DNA of 64,000 nucleotides from Pseudochelatococcus sp050946405 (lineage in GTDB: Bacteria; Pseudomonadota; Alphaproteobacteria; Rhizobiales; Beijerinckiaceae): assembly GCF_050946405.1 (NCBI RefSeq), contig NZ_JBMNUS010000006.1:62001-126000 (forward strand), in the 5' to 3' direction. Positions 37,779-46,617 of this stretch are shown here, piece after piece (the stretch's first letter is position 1; every line of letters begins with the position of its first letter). The translations under genes and the position numbers were made by a program. The notes beneath the pieces were generated by a model, which saw only the letters and a program-made list of their open reading frames with translations, did not search any database and was not told where the DNA came from.

Positions 37779-39059
37779 ATGAGCAATGCGCAGCTCCCTT
37801 CCGATGCCGCGGGGCCTCGGGTCGGGGATTTCGTTCTTTATGCGGCCGCCCATTGCATCAGCTTCGGGGGCACCCTGATGCAGAAGGCGGCCGTGGGCTG
37901 GCTGATCTGGGAGCTGACGCGTTCGGCGGCGTGGGTGGGGGCGATCGCGCTGTGCGATCTGGTGACGGCCTTCTGGGTTGCGCCGCTCGCGGGCGCGGCG
38001 ACCGACCGCAGCAACCCCTACCGGCTGATCCTGTCCACGCAATCCGCCTCCCTCGCGAGCAGCCTGCTGCTCCTGGCCATCGTGGCGGCGGATATCGCCA
38101 CGCCATGGCTTCTTCTCGCCTGGGCGGCCCTCAATTCCAGCGCGCAGGGCTTCAATCAGCCGGTCCGCATGCTGGTGATCGGCTTCATCGCGCCGAAGGG
38201 CCGCACGCCCCAGGCGATCGCCGCCAATTCCATGGCCACCAACGTGGCGCGCGTCGTCGGGCCGGCGCTCGGCGGCATCGTGATGCTGCATGGCGGCATC
38301 GAATATGCGATCTTGCTGAATGCGCTGTCGTTTCTGCCGTTCATGCTGGTGATCGTGCATATCCGCCGCTGGATCAGCCAGCCGCGCGCGCAGGTGAAGG
38401 ACAAGCCCCTTCTGTCCGATATCGCCTCCGGGTTTTCCTATATCCGCCGGACGCCGGAAATCGCGCTGCTGTTTCTGCTCACGGCGACCTTCGCTTTCAT
38501 GGCGCGTCCGTTCACGGAGCTTTTTCCGGCCATCGCCGGCGAGACGTTCGGGGGCGGTCCCGAGATGCTGGCGCTGCTGCTGACGTCGCAGGGCGTCGGC
38601 GCCCTGTGCGGGGCGGGCTGGATGCTGAGGACCCGGAGCCCGCGGGCGCTGGTGATCACCACATTCGGCGCGGCGCTGGGCATTGCGGTGGCGCTGATCG
38701 CGTTCGCCCTCACGAGCCGGCCGGAATACGGACTGGCGGCGATTTCCTTCGCCGGCCTGTTTCATGTCGTCTGCAACATCGGCATGCAGTCGATGGTGCA
38801 GACCATGAGCGCCCTTCACATGCGCGGGCGAGTGCTGTCGCTTTACGGCCTGTTCTTTCGCTCGGGGCCGGCCGGCGGCGCTTTCATCATCGGCGTCCTG
38901 GCCCACTGGGGCAGCCTTCAGGTGCTCATCGGCCTGTTCGCGGCCGCGTTCGGCGTGCTGGTCCTCGCCATCCTGCCGTCCGTCGGCCGCGTCTATCGTC
39001 TGCAACGCGGGGAGCCCGACAAGGGCCGCGACATCGCCGCCGATGCCGCGGAACCCTGA
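37779..39059 (+). CDS. MFS transporter, EntS-like (2 of 2)
   Basis: A 426-residue major facilitator protein with about twelve hydrophobic segments. It shows KAAVGWLIWELTRSAAWVGA, LAGAATDRSNPYRLILSTQS, and MQSMVQTMSALHMRGRVLSL, the last matching the EntS/MFS_3 loop that in MFS 1 reads RQTVLQLGTPDAMRGRVNA. It follows the cysteine-synthase-like gene by 190 bases and is convergent with the MaoC operon. Probably an exporter; the substrate is not evident. Confidence 0.85.
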   Translation: MSNAQLPSDAAGPRVGDFVLYAAAHCISFGGTLMQKAAVGWLIWELTRSAAWVGAIALCDLVTAFWVAPLAGAATDRSNPYRLILSTQSASLASSLLLLAIVAADIATPWLLLAWAALNSSAQGFNQPVRMLVIGFIAPKGRTPQAIAANSMATNVARVVGPALGGIVMLHGGIEYAILLNALSFLPFMLVIVHIRRWISQPRAQVKDKPLLSDIASGFSYIRRTPEIALLFLLTATFAFMARPFTELFPAIAGETFGGGPEMLALLLTSQGVGALCGAGWMLRTRSPRALVITTFGAALGIAVALIAFALTSRPEYGLAAISFAGLFHVVCNIGMQSMVQTMSALHMRGRVLSLYGLFFRSGPAGGAFIIGVLAHWGSLQVLIGLFAAAFGVLVLAILPSVGRVYRLQRGEPDKGRDIAADAAEP

Positions 39060-39084
39060 CGAACACCTGCATCGGCCGTCGGCG

Positions 39085-39558
39085 TCAGGCCGGCTTCCCG
39101 TCCGGGAGCCCGGCCCGCGTCATCACCAGCACATCGGCGCGGCCTTCCTGCACGACCTCGCCGTGCTGGTTCTTCAGCCGGAAAAGTCGCCCGATCCGTC
39201 CGGTCCTGCCGCTTCGCCCCGGCTCCTTCTCGATGATTTCGAGTTCGAGATGCACCGTCATGCCGATGGTCAGGGGGCGCAGGAAACGCCAGTTGTCGAC
39301 GGAGAGCATGGCCACCACCGTGCCGTCGAAAATGCCGAGCGGATGTAGCATGCCGATGCACAGCCCGATGCCGAGGGTGCCGTGCAGCAGCCGTTCACCG
39401 AACCGCGTCGTCGCCGCGTATTCGGCATCGCTGTGGATCGGATTCCAGTCTCCCGTCAGCATGGAGAACATCTGAAGGTCGGTTTCCGTCAGGGTGCGCC
39501 CGGCGGTGGTGAACACCTGGCCGGGGGCGAAATCCTCGTAGCAATATCCCTTGCTCAT
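39085..39558 (-). CDS. MaoC-family (hot-dog) hydratase
   Basis: A 157-residue hot-dog-fold enzyme expected to hydrate an enoyl-CoA. It starts MSKGYCYEDFAPGQVFTTAG; an upstream ATG at 39612 is less likely because this one overlaps the ligase stop by four bases. The MaoC signature is TGDWNPIHSDAEYAATTRFG, with the catalytic Asp and His, followed by LLHGTLGIGLCIGML. It is the last gene of the Liv-ligase operon, so the operon can import, activate and hydrate an acid. Confidence 0.88.
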   Translation of the reverse strand: MSKGYCYEDFAPGQVFTTAGRTLTETDLQMFSMLTGDWNPIHSDAEYAATTRFGERLLHGTLGIGLCIGMLHPLGIFDGTVVAMLSVDNWRFLRPLTIGMTVHLELEIIEKEPGRSGRTGRIGRLFRLKNQHGEVVQEGRADVLVMTRAGLPDGKPA

Positions 39559-41171
39559 GCTTCCGCCCCTTCCTGCGCCGATTCCTCTTCCTTCAGGCGC
39601 GCCAGCGCCCATTGCCGCAGCGCGGTGCGCTGGATCTTGACCCCGTTCGCCGAGGGGACCGTGGGAAACGCCTCGATTTCCCAGATGCGCGCGGGCAGCT
39701 TGTATGCGGCGATCCGCGGCTTCAGCGCCGCCATCACGGCCGCGATATCGAGGGGCGCGTCGGGATCGCGCCGCACGAAGGCGGCGGCGCGGGGCTGGCC
39801 GTCGATCTCGACGCCGATCACCTGCACCTCGCGCAGGCCGCCGTGAACCTTGAGCGCCTCCTCGATCTCGCCCGGATCGGTGAGGAAGCCCGAAAGGCGG
39901 ATGGCGTCGCCCGTCCGCGCCACATAGACGAAACTGCCGTCCTCGCGCCGATAGGCCATGTCGCCGGTGTTGAAGAACCCCTCGTCATCGACCGCTTTGG
40001 CCGTGGCTTCGGGATTGGCGAAATAGCCGATGAAGTTGCTTCGCGCCGCGATATGCAGATGTCCCGTCTCGCCGGCGGCGCAGTCCGCGCCGGTATCGGG
40101 ATGGACGATGCGCACGCGCGGCTCGTCCAGCACCGCCGTCATGCCGCCGCCCCGGAGCCTCTCCGCGACGGGCAGGTGCGGCGGCTGAATGGCGAAAATG
40201 GCGTTGACCTCGCTCGATCCGTAGACGCCGACGAGCGGCGCGCCGGCCGCCGCCGCTGTTTCCAGCACCTCCGCGCATCCGGGCGTGAAGGCGCCGAAGC
40301 CGCATAGCGTCATTGTCGGCAGCACCGCGGCGTCGTGCTCGAAGATGCGGCGGTACATCTCGTCGCTGCCGACCATGTGGCTCAGTTCGCGCTCGCGGAT
40401 CAGGCGCGCGGCGAGAGCGGCGTCGAACAGGGTCACGAGCTGGACGGGCACGCCGAAGCCGATGGCCGCCATGGCCGGATTGAGGCCGAATACGCCGCAG
40501 AAGGGCAGGGCCGCGAGGTAGCCGCGCGGTGGAAGTTCCTCGAAACGCAGCGTCTCGCGCGTGGCGACGGCATGCAGGCCGATGGTCTTCTGCGCATGCG
40601 CGACGAGCTTGGGCAGGCTGGTGGTGCCCGACGTGGTGAACAGGATCACCGGATCGGACGGCGCGCTTTCCGCATCGGGGCCGGGAGCGCGGGGCGTGAC
40701 GGCGAGCGCATGGCACGGACGCCCGAGCAGCGTGCCGGGCGGGTTTTCCCCCACGATCGCGAAGGCTTCGAGAGCGGGCAGATCGTCGCCGGGCACTTCG
40801 GCGACGATGGAGAGGAAATCGGGCTTCTGGCCGTCATGCTGGAGGACGAAGAGCTTCGCCCCCGACGATTTCAGGATGTGATGCACCTCGCCGGCGCGGT
40901 AGCGGGTGTTCACCACCGCGACCGCCGCGCCGATGCGGGCGGCCGCGAACAGAATCGCCAGCCATTCCACGCGGTTGAGCATCATCACCGCGATGCGGTC
41001 GCCCCGCGCCACGCCATGGGCGCGCAGCCAGTCGGCCGCACCGCCGATCAGCCCCTCGAACTCGGAAAGCGGCACCTCGCGGCCGTCCTCGCGCCAGCAC
41101 ACCACCGATTGCGGGCCGCGGGCGCGATGGATGGCCAGAAGATCGTCGAAGCGGATATCGGCAGATGTCAT
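39555..41171 (-). CDS. AMP-dependent acyl-CoA synthetase/ligase
   Basis: A 538-residue ANL-superfamily enzyme that adenylates a carboxylic acid and transfers it to CoA. The P-loop is LFTTSGTTSLPKLVAHAQK near residue 177, followed by YGSSEVNA (A5), FFNTGDMAYRREDG (A7) and the C-terminal hinge and lysine region RLSGFLTDPGEIEEALK and SANGVKIQRTALR. Between the Liv-type transporter and the MaoC hydratase, it most likely activates the imported acid. The substrate is not predictable; a branched, aromatic or dicarboxylic acid would fit. The start codon overlaps the LivF-type stop by one base. Confidence 0.9.
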   Translation of the reverse strand: MTSADIRFDDLLAIHRARGPQSVVCWREDGREVPLSEFEGLIGGAADWLRAHGVARGDRIAVMMLNRVEWLAILFAAARIGAAVAVVNTRYRAGEVHHILKSSGAKLFVLQHDGQKPDFLSIVAEVPGDDLPALEAFAIVGENPPGTLLGRPCHALAVTPRAPGPDAESAPSDPVILFTTSGTTSLPKLVAHAQKTIGLHAVATRETLRFEELPPRGYLAALPFCGVFGLNPAMAAIGFGVPVQLVTLFDAALAARLIRERELSHMVGSDEMYRRIFEHDAAVLPTMTLCGFGAFTPGCAEVLETAAAAGAPLVGVYGSSEVNAIFAIQPPHLPVAERLRGGGMTAVLDEPRVRIVHPDTGADCAAGETGHLHIAARSNFIGYFANPEATAKAVDDEGFFNTGDMAYRREDGSFVYVARTGDAIRLSGFLTDPGEIEEALKVHGGLREVQVIGVEIDGQPRAAAFVRRDPDAPLDIAAVMAALKPRIAAYKLPARIWEIEAFPTVPSANGVKIQRTALRQWALARLKEEESAQEGAEA

Positions 41172-41887
41172 CAGTAAAGCTCCATCAGCAATTTGTCGTC
41201 CGACAGGGCGTCAGGCCGTCCCTCCCAGATCATGCGCCCGGATTTCATGACCTCCACGCGGTCGGAAATCTTGAGCGCCTCGCGCACGTTCTGTTCCACG
41301 ATCAGGATCGACATGCCCGTTTCCTGCTGAAGGGCGCGGATCGGGCGCAGGAGATCCTGAAAAAGCTTGGGCGCGAGGCCGATCGACGGTTCGTCGAGGA
41401 TCAGGATGCGCGGCTTGCTCAGGAGCGCGCGGCCGATGGAAACCATCTGCTGCTGCCCGCCGGAGAGCGTGCCGGCGCGGCGCGTCCAGAACTCGCGCAG
41501 CATCGGCAGGATGCCCAGCACCCAGTCCACCCGCTCATGGCGCTCGCTCTTCGGGATATCGCCGGCCCAGGTGCCGAGACGGAAAATCTCGTCCACCGTC
41601 AGGCTGGGAAAGATGCCGCGCCCCTCGGGAACCATGGCGACGCCGCGCGCCGCGATGGCGCGCGGCGAGAGGCCCGTCACGTCCTGCCCGTCGAGAAGCA
41701 CCTGCCCCTTCGCCGGCGCCAGCAGGCCGAACAGCGTCTTGAGCAGCGTCGATTTGCCGGCTCCATTGTGGCCGAGAAGGCACAGCACCTCGTTCTCGCG
41801 CAGCGAGATGGCGATATCCTCGATGACCGGGCGGCCGCCGTAGCCGACGGAGAGGCCGCGCCCTTCCAGATACACTTTTGCGCTCAT
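41171..41887 (-). CDS. Liv-type ABC ATPase (LivF-like)
   Basis: A 238-residue ATPase with Walker A LLGHNGAGKSTLLKTLFGLL, signature LSGGQQQMVSIGRALLSKPR, Walker B ILILDEPSIGLAP and an H-loop in VEQNV. The LivF-type start YLEGRGLSVGYGG and the phrase GRGIFPSLTVDEIF are typical. It pairs with the LivG-like ATPase upstream to drive uptake of a branched-chain-amino-acid-like or organic-acid substrate. Translation is coupled to the preceding gene (ATGA). Confidence 0.93.
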   Translation of the reverse strand: MSAKVYLEGRGLSVGYGGRPVIEDIAISLRENEVLCLLGHNGAGKSTLLKTLFGLLAPAKGQVLLDGQDVTGLSPRAIAARGVAMVPEGRGIFPSLTVDEIFRLGTWAGDIPKSERHERVDWVLGILPMLREFWTRRAGTLSGGQQQMVSIGRALLSKPRILILDEPSIGLAPKLFQDLLRPIRALQQETGMSILIVEQNVREALKISDRVEVMKSGRMIWEGRPDALSDDKLLMELY

Positions 41888-42678
41888 GCTGCGCGGTCTC
41901 CGAAATAGATGGCGGCGAGAGCCGGGTCGTCCAGCACGCTGCGCGGATCGCCGTCGGCGAGAAGCTTGCCGCGATCGAGGAAGCAGATGCGGTCCGAAAT
42001 CTGCACCACGATGTCGAGATTGTGCTCGATGATGCAGACGGTGACGCCCTTCGCGACCTCCTCGCGCAGAATGCGCAGGAACAGGTCGTAGCTGTTGGGA
42101 TCGAGGCCGGAGGCCGGTTCGTCCAGAAGCCAGAGCTTCGCGCCCGCGGCCATGATCCGCGCCATGGACAGGAACTTGCGTTCGGCATAGGCCAGATCCG
42201 CCGCAAGGACGCGGCGCTTGCCGGAAAGCCCGAGGCGGGTCAGGATCTCGTCGACGCGCGCGCGCTTCTCTGCGCGGGAAGGGCCGGCGAAGCTGAAGGG
42301 CAGCGCGTTGTGCTCCATCACGGTCAGCACGTTTTCCTCGACCGTCATCTCATGGAAGAGGCGCAGATCCTGAAAGGTGCGTGCGATGCCCTTGCGCGCG
42401 ATCTCGTAGGGCTTGCGCCCGAGGATGGAATCGCCGAGCCAGACGATTTCGCCGCCGTCGGGGGTCAGATGGCCGGTGATCTGGTTGAACAGCGTCGTCT
42501 TGCCCGCGCCGTTCGGCCCGATCAGTGTCGTCACGATGCCGGCGCGCAGATCGAGGGTCACATCGTCCGTCGCCTTCACCCCGCCGAAGGAGAGGTTGAG
42601 ATGGCGGATCGAGAGCAGGACGTCGCCCGGCTGGTTGCTGTTGTCCGTCTGTCGGCTGTTCATGTTTCGGCTGCTCAT
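41884..42678 (-). CDS. Liv-type ABC ATPase (LivG-like)
   Basis: A 264-residue ATPase with Walker A IGPNGAGKTTLFNQITGHL, the LivG-type insertion IARKGIARTFQDLRLFHEMT, Walker B LWLLDEPASGLDPNS and the H-loop IEHNLDIVVQISD. It couples to LivF by overlapping stop and start. The N-terminus is extended by about 18 hydrophilic residues (MSSRNMNSRQTDNSNQPG). Works with the permease pair downstream on this strand. Confidence 0.93.
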   Translation of the reverse strand: MSSRNMNSRQTDNSNQPGDVLLSIRHLNLSFGGVKATDDVTLDLRAGIVTTLIGPNGAGKTTLFNQITGHLTPDGGEIVWLGDSILGRKPYEIARKGIARTFQDLRLFHEMTVEENVLTVMEHNALPFSFAGPSRAEKRARVDEILTRLGLSGKRRVLAADLAYAERKFLSMARIMAAGAKLWLLDEPASGLDPNSYDLFLRILREEVAKGVTVCIIEHNLDIVVQISDRICFLDRGKLLADGDPRSVLDDPALAAIYFGDRAA

Positions 42679-42687
42679 GGTGGCGCC

Positions 42688-43554
42688 TCAGCCGCGGTTC
42701 ACGAGGCCGCCGGGGCGGAAGATCATCAGAAGCGCCATGCCGAGACCGTAAATGATCTGCTGGATCGATCCGATTTCGGTCTGGGGCAGGAAACTCAGGT
42801 AGCTCAGCGCGTTGGGAAGGATCAGCAGGAGCGCCGCCCCCACGATCGGGCCGGCGATCGTGCCGGTGCCGCCGATGATCACCATCGCCATGATGAGCAC
42901 GGAGGTATCCAGCATGAAGCTTTCGACATTCACGAAGCTCATGTAGCTGCCGTAGAGCACGCCCGCGATGGCGGTCATCGCCGCCGAGATCATCACCGAA
43001 TAGGTCTTGATGAGCGCCACGTTCTTGCCGAAGGCCAGAGCGGCGGATTCGCTGTCGCGGATGGCCATGAGGGAGCGGCCGAAACTCGAGTGGGCCAGCG
43101 CGCGCACGATCAGGACCACGGCGGCGAGGCAGGCCAGGGACACGAGCAGAAACTGGCCGGGCTGATAGAACTCGACGCCGAACAGGCTGACCGGCGGCAC
43201 GCCCACCAGCCCGCCGACGCCGCCGGTGAAGGATTTCCACTCGGAAAAGATCGTCACGCCGATCACCTGCAACCCCAGCGAGGCGGCGACGAAGTATTCC
43301 CCCCGCACCCGCAATGCCGGCAGCGCCAGCGCGATGGAAACCAGGGCGGAGGCGACGGCCGCGGCCGGCAGCGTCACGAACAGCGATGTCGATACGTTCA
43401 TCGCCAGCCACGAGCCGACATAGGCGCCGATGCCGAAGAACACCGCATGGGCCAGCGAGAAGATGCCGGCGTAGCCCATGATGAAGTTGAGCGTGGTGGC
43501 GAGGATCGCGTAGATCGTGATCAGCACGCCGATGTTGAGCAGATAGGCTTCCAT
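42688..43554 (-). CDS. Liv-type ABC permease (LivM-like)
   Basis: A 288-residue membrane subunit with about eight hydrophobic segments, starting MEAYLLNIGVLITIYAILAT. Typical LivM stretches are NFIMGYAGIFSLAHAVFFGI, RSLMAIRDSESAALAFGKNV (the coupling loop) and GGTGTIAGPIVGAALL. It is nine bases from the LivG-like gene and 12 from the LivH-like one, one operon. Confidence 0.93.
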   Translation of the reverse strand: MEAYLLNIGVLITIYAILATTLNFIMGYAGIFSLAHAVFFGIGAYVGSWLAMNVSTSLFVTLPAAAVASALVSIALALPALRVRGEYFVAASLGLQVIGVTIFSEWKSFTGGVGGLVGVPPVSLFGVEFYQPGQFLLVSLACLAAVVLIVRALAHSSFGRSLMAIRDSESAALAFGKNVALIKTYSVMISAAMTAIAGVLYGSYMSFVNVESFMLDTSVLIMAMVIIGGTGTIAGPIVGAALLLILPNALSYLSFLPQTEIGSIQQIIYGLGMALLMIFRPGGLVNRG

Positions 43555-43566
43555 GTCGTCGGCACC

Positions 43567-44436
43567 TCAGTGCGCCTGCGCACGGCCGAACAGGCCGGAG
43601 GGAAGCAGCAGGATGAAAAGGAACAGGATGGCGAAGGTGACGGCCTCGGTCCATTGCGCGGCCACCCAGATCAGGGAGAGGCTTTCCGCCATGCCCAGGA
43701 TGAAGCCCGCGAGCAGCGCGCCCCGGATGGAGCCGATGCCGCCCACGATGGTCGCGGCGAGCGAGATCAGCATCACATGATGCCCCATGGCCGGATTGAG
43801 GCCGGATGTCGCGCCGGTGATGATCGCCGCCGGCACGACGAGCAGCGAGCCGATGGCGAAGGCGCAGGTCGAGAGCCGGCGCGGATCGAGACCGTAGACC
43901 CGGATGTTCTCGGGATTGTCCGCAAGGCCGCGCAGCGCCAGCCCGATGTGGGTGTGATGCAGCATCCACTGGAGCGCCACATAGAACAGCGCGGCGGCGG
44001 CGATGGCGATCCACGCCAGCGGCGAGACGTAGAGCCCCGGCAGCATCTCCACCGATTGCGACAGCGGCGTGTCGATGGTGACGAAGCTGCGGCCGAAGAC
44101 CATGCCGATGACGTTCTGGACCACGATGCCGATGCCGAAGGAGGCCACGAACACCGTGAAGAAGGAGCCCTTGTCACGCTGGATCGGGGCGTAGACGAGA
44201 CGGTCCATGCCGACGCCGAACGTCACCGCCGCGACCGCCGCCGCCAGGATCGACAGCACGACGGGCAGGCCTTGCAGGTTCGCCCAGTAGAAGACATAGG
44301 CCGCCAGCACGCAGGTCGCGCCATGGGCGAAGTGAAAGATCCGGGTCGAGCCGAAGATCAGCGAAAAGCCGACCGCGGTGAGCGCGTAAGTCGCGCCCAC
44401 CTGAAGCCCCGTGATGGCGAGCTGAAGCCAGAGCAT
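43567..44436 (-). CDS. Liv-type ABC permease (LivH-like)
   Basis: A 289-residue membrane subunit. It begins MLWLQLAITGLQVGATYALT, followed by LIFGSTRIFHFAHGATCVLA, the canonical LivH start, and the coupling loop RGLADNPENIRVYGLDPRRL; the end has IWVAAQWTEAVTFAILFLFI. Six bases separate it from the binding-protein gene. With LivM it forms the translocation path. Confidence 0.93.
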   Translation of the reverse strand: MLWLQLAITGLQVGATYALTAVGFSLIFGSTRIFHFAHGATCVLAAYVFYWANLQGLPVVLSILAAAVAAVTFGVGMDRLVYAPIQRDKGSFFTVFVASFGIGIVVQNVIGMVFGRSFVTIDTPLSQSVEMLPGLYVSPLAWIAIAAAALFYVALQWMLHHTHIGLALRGLADNPENIRVYGLDPRRLSTCAFAIGSLLVVPAAIITGATSGLNPAMGHHVMLISLAATIVGGIGSIRGALLAGFILGMAESLSLIWVAAQWTEAVTFAILFLFILLLPSGLFGRAQAH

Positions 44437-44442
44437 GGCGGA

Positions 44443-45564
44443 TCACTCGGCGAGGTCGAAGGTCTTCACGACTTCCGACGACCCTTTCGCGATGCGGTTC
44501 ACCTGAATGGGCGCCAGCAGCGTGCCGTTTTCCTCGAAGCGGACCGAACCGCCGACGAGATTGAAAGCGCCGATTTCCCGGCGCGCGGCGAGCAGGTTCT
44601 CGCCCGTCACGGGCTTGCCGTTTTCCTCGAGGTGTTTCGCCAGAAGGCCGAACAGGCGTACGGAATTATAGTAATTCACCGTGTATGACGACGGAAGCCG
44701 GTCGTATTTCTGCTTGAAATCGCTGATGAAGCGCTTGCTGACGGGATCGTCGGATTCGAAATCGATGGCCTGGGACGTGTACAGAAGCCCCTCGGCCTGC
44801 GGAAGCGCCATGACATCGGGAACGCCCATGCCGGAATAGGATGCGAATTGCGCATTCACGCCGTTCTCGCGCAGTTGCTTGACGATCTGGATCTGCTGCG
44901 AGCCGTAGGAGGCGATGTAGACCACGTCGACATTCGCGGCGCGCACCTTGGCCGCGATGCCGGCGAATTGCTGGGCCGTGGTGGGCACGGCGAAGCTGTC
45001 GACGAACTCCCCGCCGGACTTCGGCAACTGGGTGGCGAGTTCCTCCTTGGCCGACGCTCCCAGCGGATCGTCGACATAGACGAGCGCCCAGCGCTTTCCA
45101 CCCTCGCCGACGAGGTGGGGCACGAGGGCGCGGATCTCGAAATTGGCGAGCGGGATCACGTTCCAGAAGTAATCGCCCAGCTTCGCGAGATCCGGCCCCA
45201 CGCCGCCGCCGTTGATCGCGACGACGCGGTTGCGCGTGGCGAGGGTTGAAATCGCCTTCGATACGCCGGTGAACGCGGAAAGCACATATTGCGCCTTGTC
45301 GACGTTCACGAGCTTCGTCATGCCGACGACGGCCGGCTGCGGCATCGCCTGGCTGTCCTCGTAGCGCATCACGACCTTTTCCTTGAGAAGGCCGTCTGCA
45401 TTGATGTGAGAAGCGGCCATGTCGGCGCCGGACATGAAGATGTCGCCATAGGTCGCGTTGGTGCCGCTCAGGGGAAAGAGCGCGCCGATGGTGTAATCGG
45501 CCGCGGCTTCACTCGCGCAAAGCGCCACCACGGCGGCCGAGGCCGCCAGTCTGAAGAAACGCAT
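44443..45564 (-). CDS. Liv-type ABC substrate-binding protein
   Basis: A 373-residue periplasmic binding protein of the LivK type with a Sec signal (MRFFRLAASAAVVALCASEA, cleavage after EAAA). The mature start YTIGALFPLSGTNATYGDIF is typical. It is first in the operon and its start faces the divergent IclR gene across a 190-base spacer. The accompanying CoA ligase and hydratase argue that the ligand is a carboxylic acid rather than leucine. Confidence 0.92.
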   Translation of the reverse strand: MRFFRLAASAAVVALCASEAAADYTIGALFPLSGTNATYGDIFMSGADMAASHINADGLLKEKVVMRYEDSQAMPQPAVVGMTKLVNVDKAQYVLSAFTGVSKAISTLATRNRVVAINGGGVGPDLAKLGDYFWNVIPLANFEIRALVPHLVGEGGKRWALVYVDDPLGASAKEELATQLPKSGGEFVDSFAVPTTAQQFAGIAAKVRAANVDVVYIASYGSQQIQIVKQLRENGVNAQFASYSGMGVPDVMALPQAEGLLYTSQAIDFESDDPVSKRFISDFKQKYDRLPSSYTVNYYNSVRLFGLLAKHLEENGKPVTGENLLAARREIGAFNLVGGSVRFEENGTLLAPIQVNRIAKGSSEVVKTFDLAE

Positions 45565-45705
45565 TTTTACCTCCCAGGGTGTTGCCCGTTGGTCGAGCTT
45601 ATTTCTCCATTTAGAATATCATTCTGTATTCGTCAATCAAAAGTGCTTTCCATGCGCAATTTTTGACGATAGCTTACACAGATTGGCTTGATTTTGGCGG
45701 TGGCG

Positions 45706-45721
45706 CGTGATGTTGATCACG
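45706..45721. promoter_or_regulatory. CRP/FNR-like or IclR operator candidate between the Liv operon and the IclR gene
   Basis: CGTGAT-GTTG-ATCACG is a perfect inverted repeat containing GTGA-N6-TCAC, the core of CRP/FNR-family sites. A second dyad, AGAAT-ATC-ATTCT, lies at 45613-45625, nearer the Liv operon. Either could be the shared operator of this divergent pair. Confidence 0.45.
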
Positions 45722-45754
45722 GCAGCGCTATCTTCTGACGGAAAATAATTCTCC

Positions 45755-46570
45755 ATGCAGAAAAACGATGATGCGGCAGGCAACCCAAAAACCTTTGTCG
45801 GGGCAGTGAGCAATGCGGTGTGCATCCTGCGCTACCTCGCTCATGCGCCCGCGCCCGCCGGCGTGGCCCAGATCGCCCGCGCGACCCATGTCAATACGAG
45901 CACCTGTTTCAACATTCTGCGCACGCTCGCAGCGGAGGGGCTGGTCGATTTCGACGAGACCGGGAAGACATATGGCCTCGCCATGGGCGTTCTCGAATTT
46001 GCCCTGCCCCTGCTGGCGGCGGACCCGGTGGATCTGATCCGCCCCGTCATTTCCGATGTCTCGCGCGGACAGGATACGCTGGTCGCGCTTTGGAAGATCA
46101 CCGCCTTCGAGCGCCTCGTGCTCATCGATCGCGTCGTCGAGAACCGCATCGTGCATATCGACATGCAGCTTGGCACCCGCCTGCCTTCCTTCATCGGCGC
46201 GGTGGGCCGCTGTGTCGCGGCCAGCCGCGCGCTGGGAGAGCTGGAGCTCAGGCGCAAGTTTCAGGAACTGCGCTGGTCGCAGCCGCCCGGCTTCGATCAA
46301 TACGCCGCCGAGGTGAGGCAGGCGAACATCGACGGTTACGCCTTCGACCTCGGCAATCTCTATCGTGCGATCGACATCGTCGGCGCGGTCGTGTGCGACC
46401 ACTCCGGGGCGGCGCGCTTCGGCCTTTCGGCGATCGGCATCGCCGGGATGAAGAGCCCCGATCAGCTCCACGAGGTCGGCCGCAGTCTCCGGCAGGCGGC
46501 TGAACGCATCTCCCTCAATCTCTTCGGCCGGAAAGCGGCTGTCGTCCGGGAAGCGGCCGCCGTCGTCTGA
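45755..46570 (+). CDS. IclR-family transcriptional regulator (1 of 2)
   Basis: A 271-residue regulator with an N-terminal winged helix (AVSNAVCILRYLAHAPAPAG, then IARATHVNTSTCFNILRTLA) and a C-terminal effector domain (VNENRIVHID-type core at about residue 130, GAVGRCVAASRAL). It is divergent from the Liv-ligase-MaoC operon and is its likely regulator. IclR members commonly respond to the substrate of the catabolic operon beside them. It is convergent with the nitronate monooxygenase gene. Confidence 0.9.
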   Translation: MQKNDDAAGNPKTFVGAVSNAVCILRYLAHAPAPAGVAQIARATHVNTSTCFNILRTLAAEGLVDFDETGKTYGLAMGVLEFALPLLAADPVDLIRPVISDVSRGQDTLVALWKITAFERLVLIDRVVENRIVHIDMQLGTRLPSFIGAVGRCVAASRALGELELRRKFQELRWSQPPGFDQYAAEVRQANIDGYAFDLGNLYRAIDIVGAVVCDHSGAARFGLSAIGIAGMKSPDQLHEVGRSLRQAAERISLNLFGRKAAVVREAAAVV

Positions 46571-46617
46571 GCCGTCCCCGCGCGGTCGCCGCCGGCAAGC
46601 GCGTTTCCGGGGAAGCG

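Noticed and set aside
39085..45564. Branched-chain amino acid transport operon
   Set aside because: The Liv-type subunits are real, but the coupled CoA ligase and MaoC hydratase point to an organic acid; many Liv-type systems serve aromatic or short acids.
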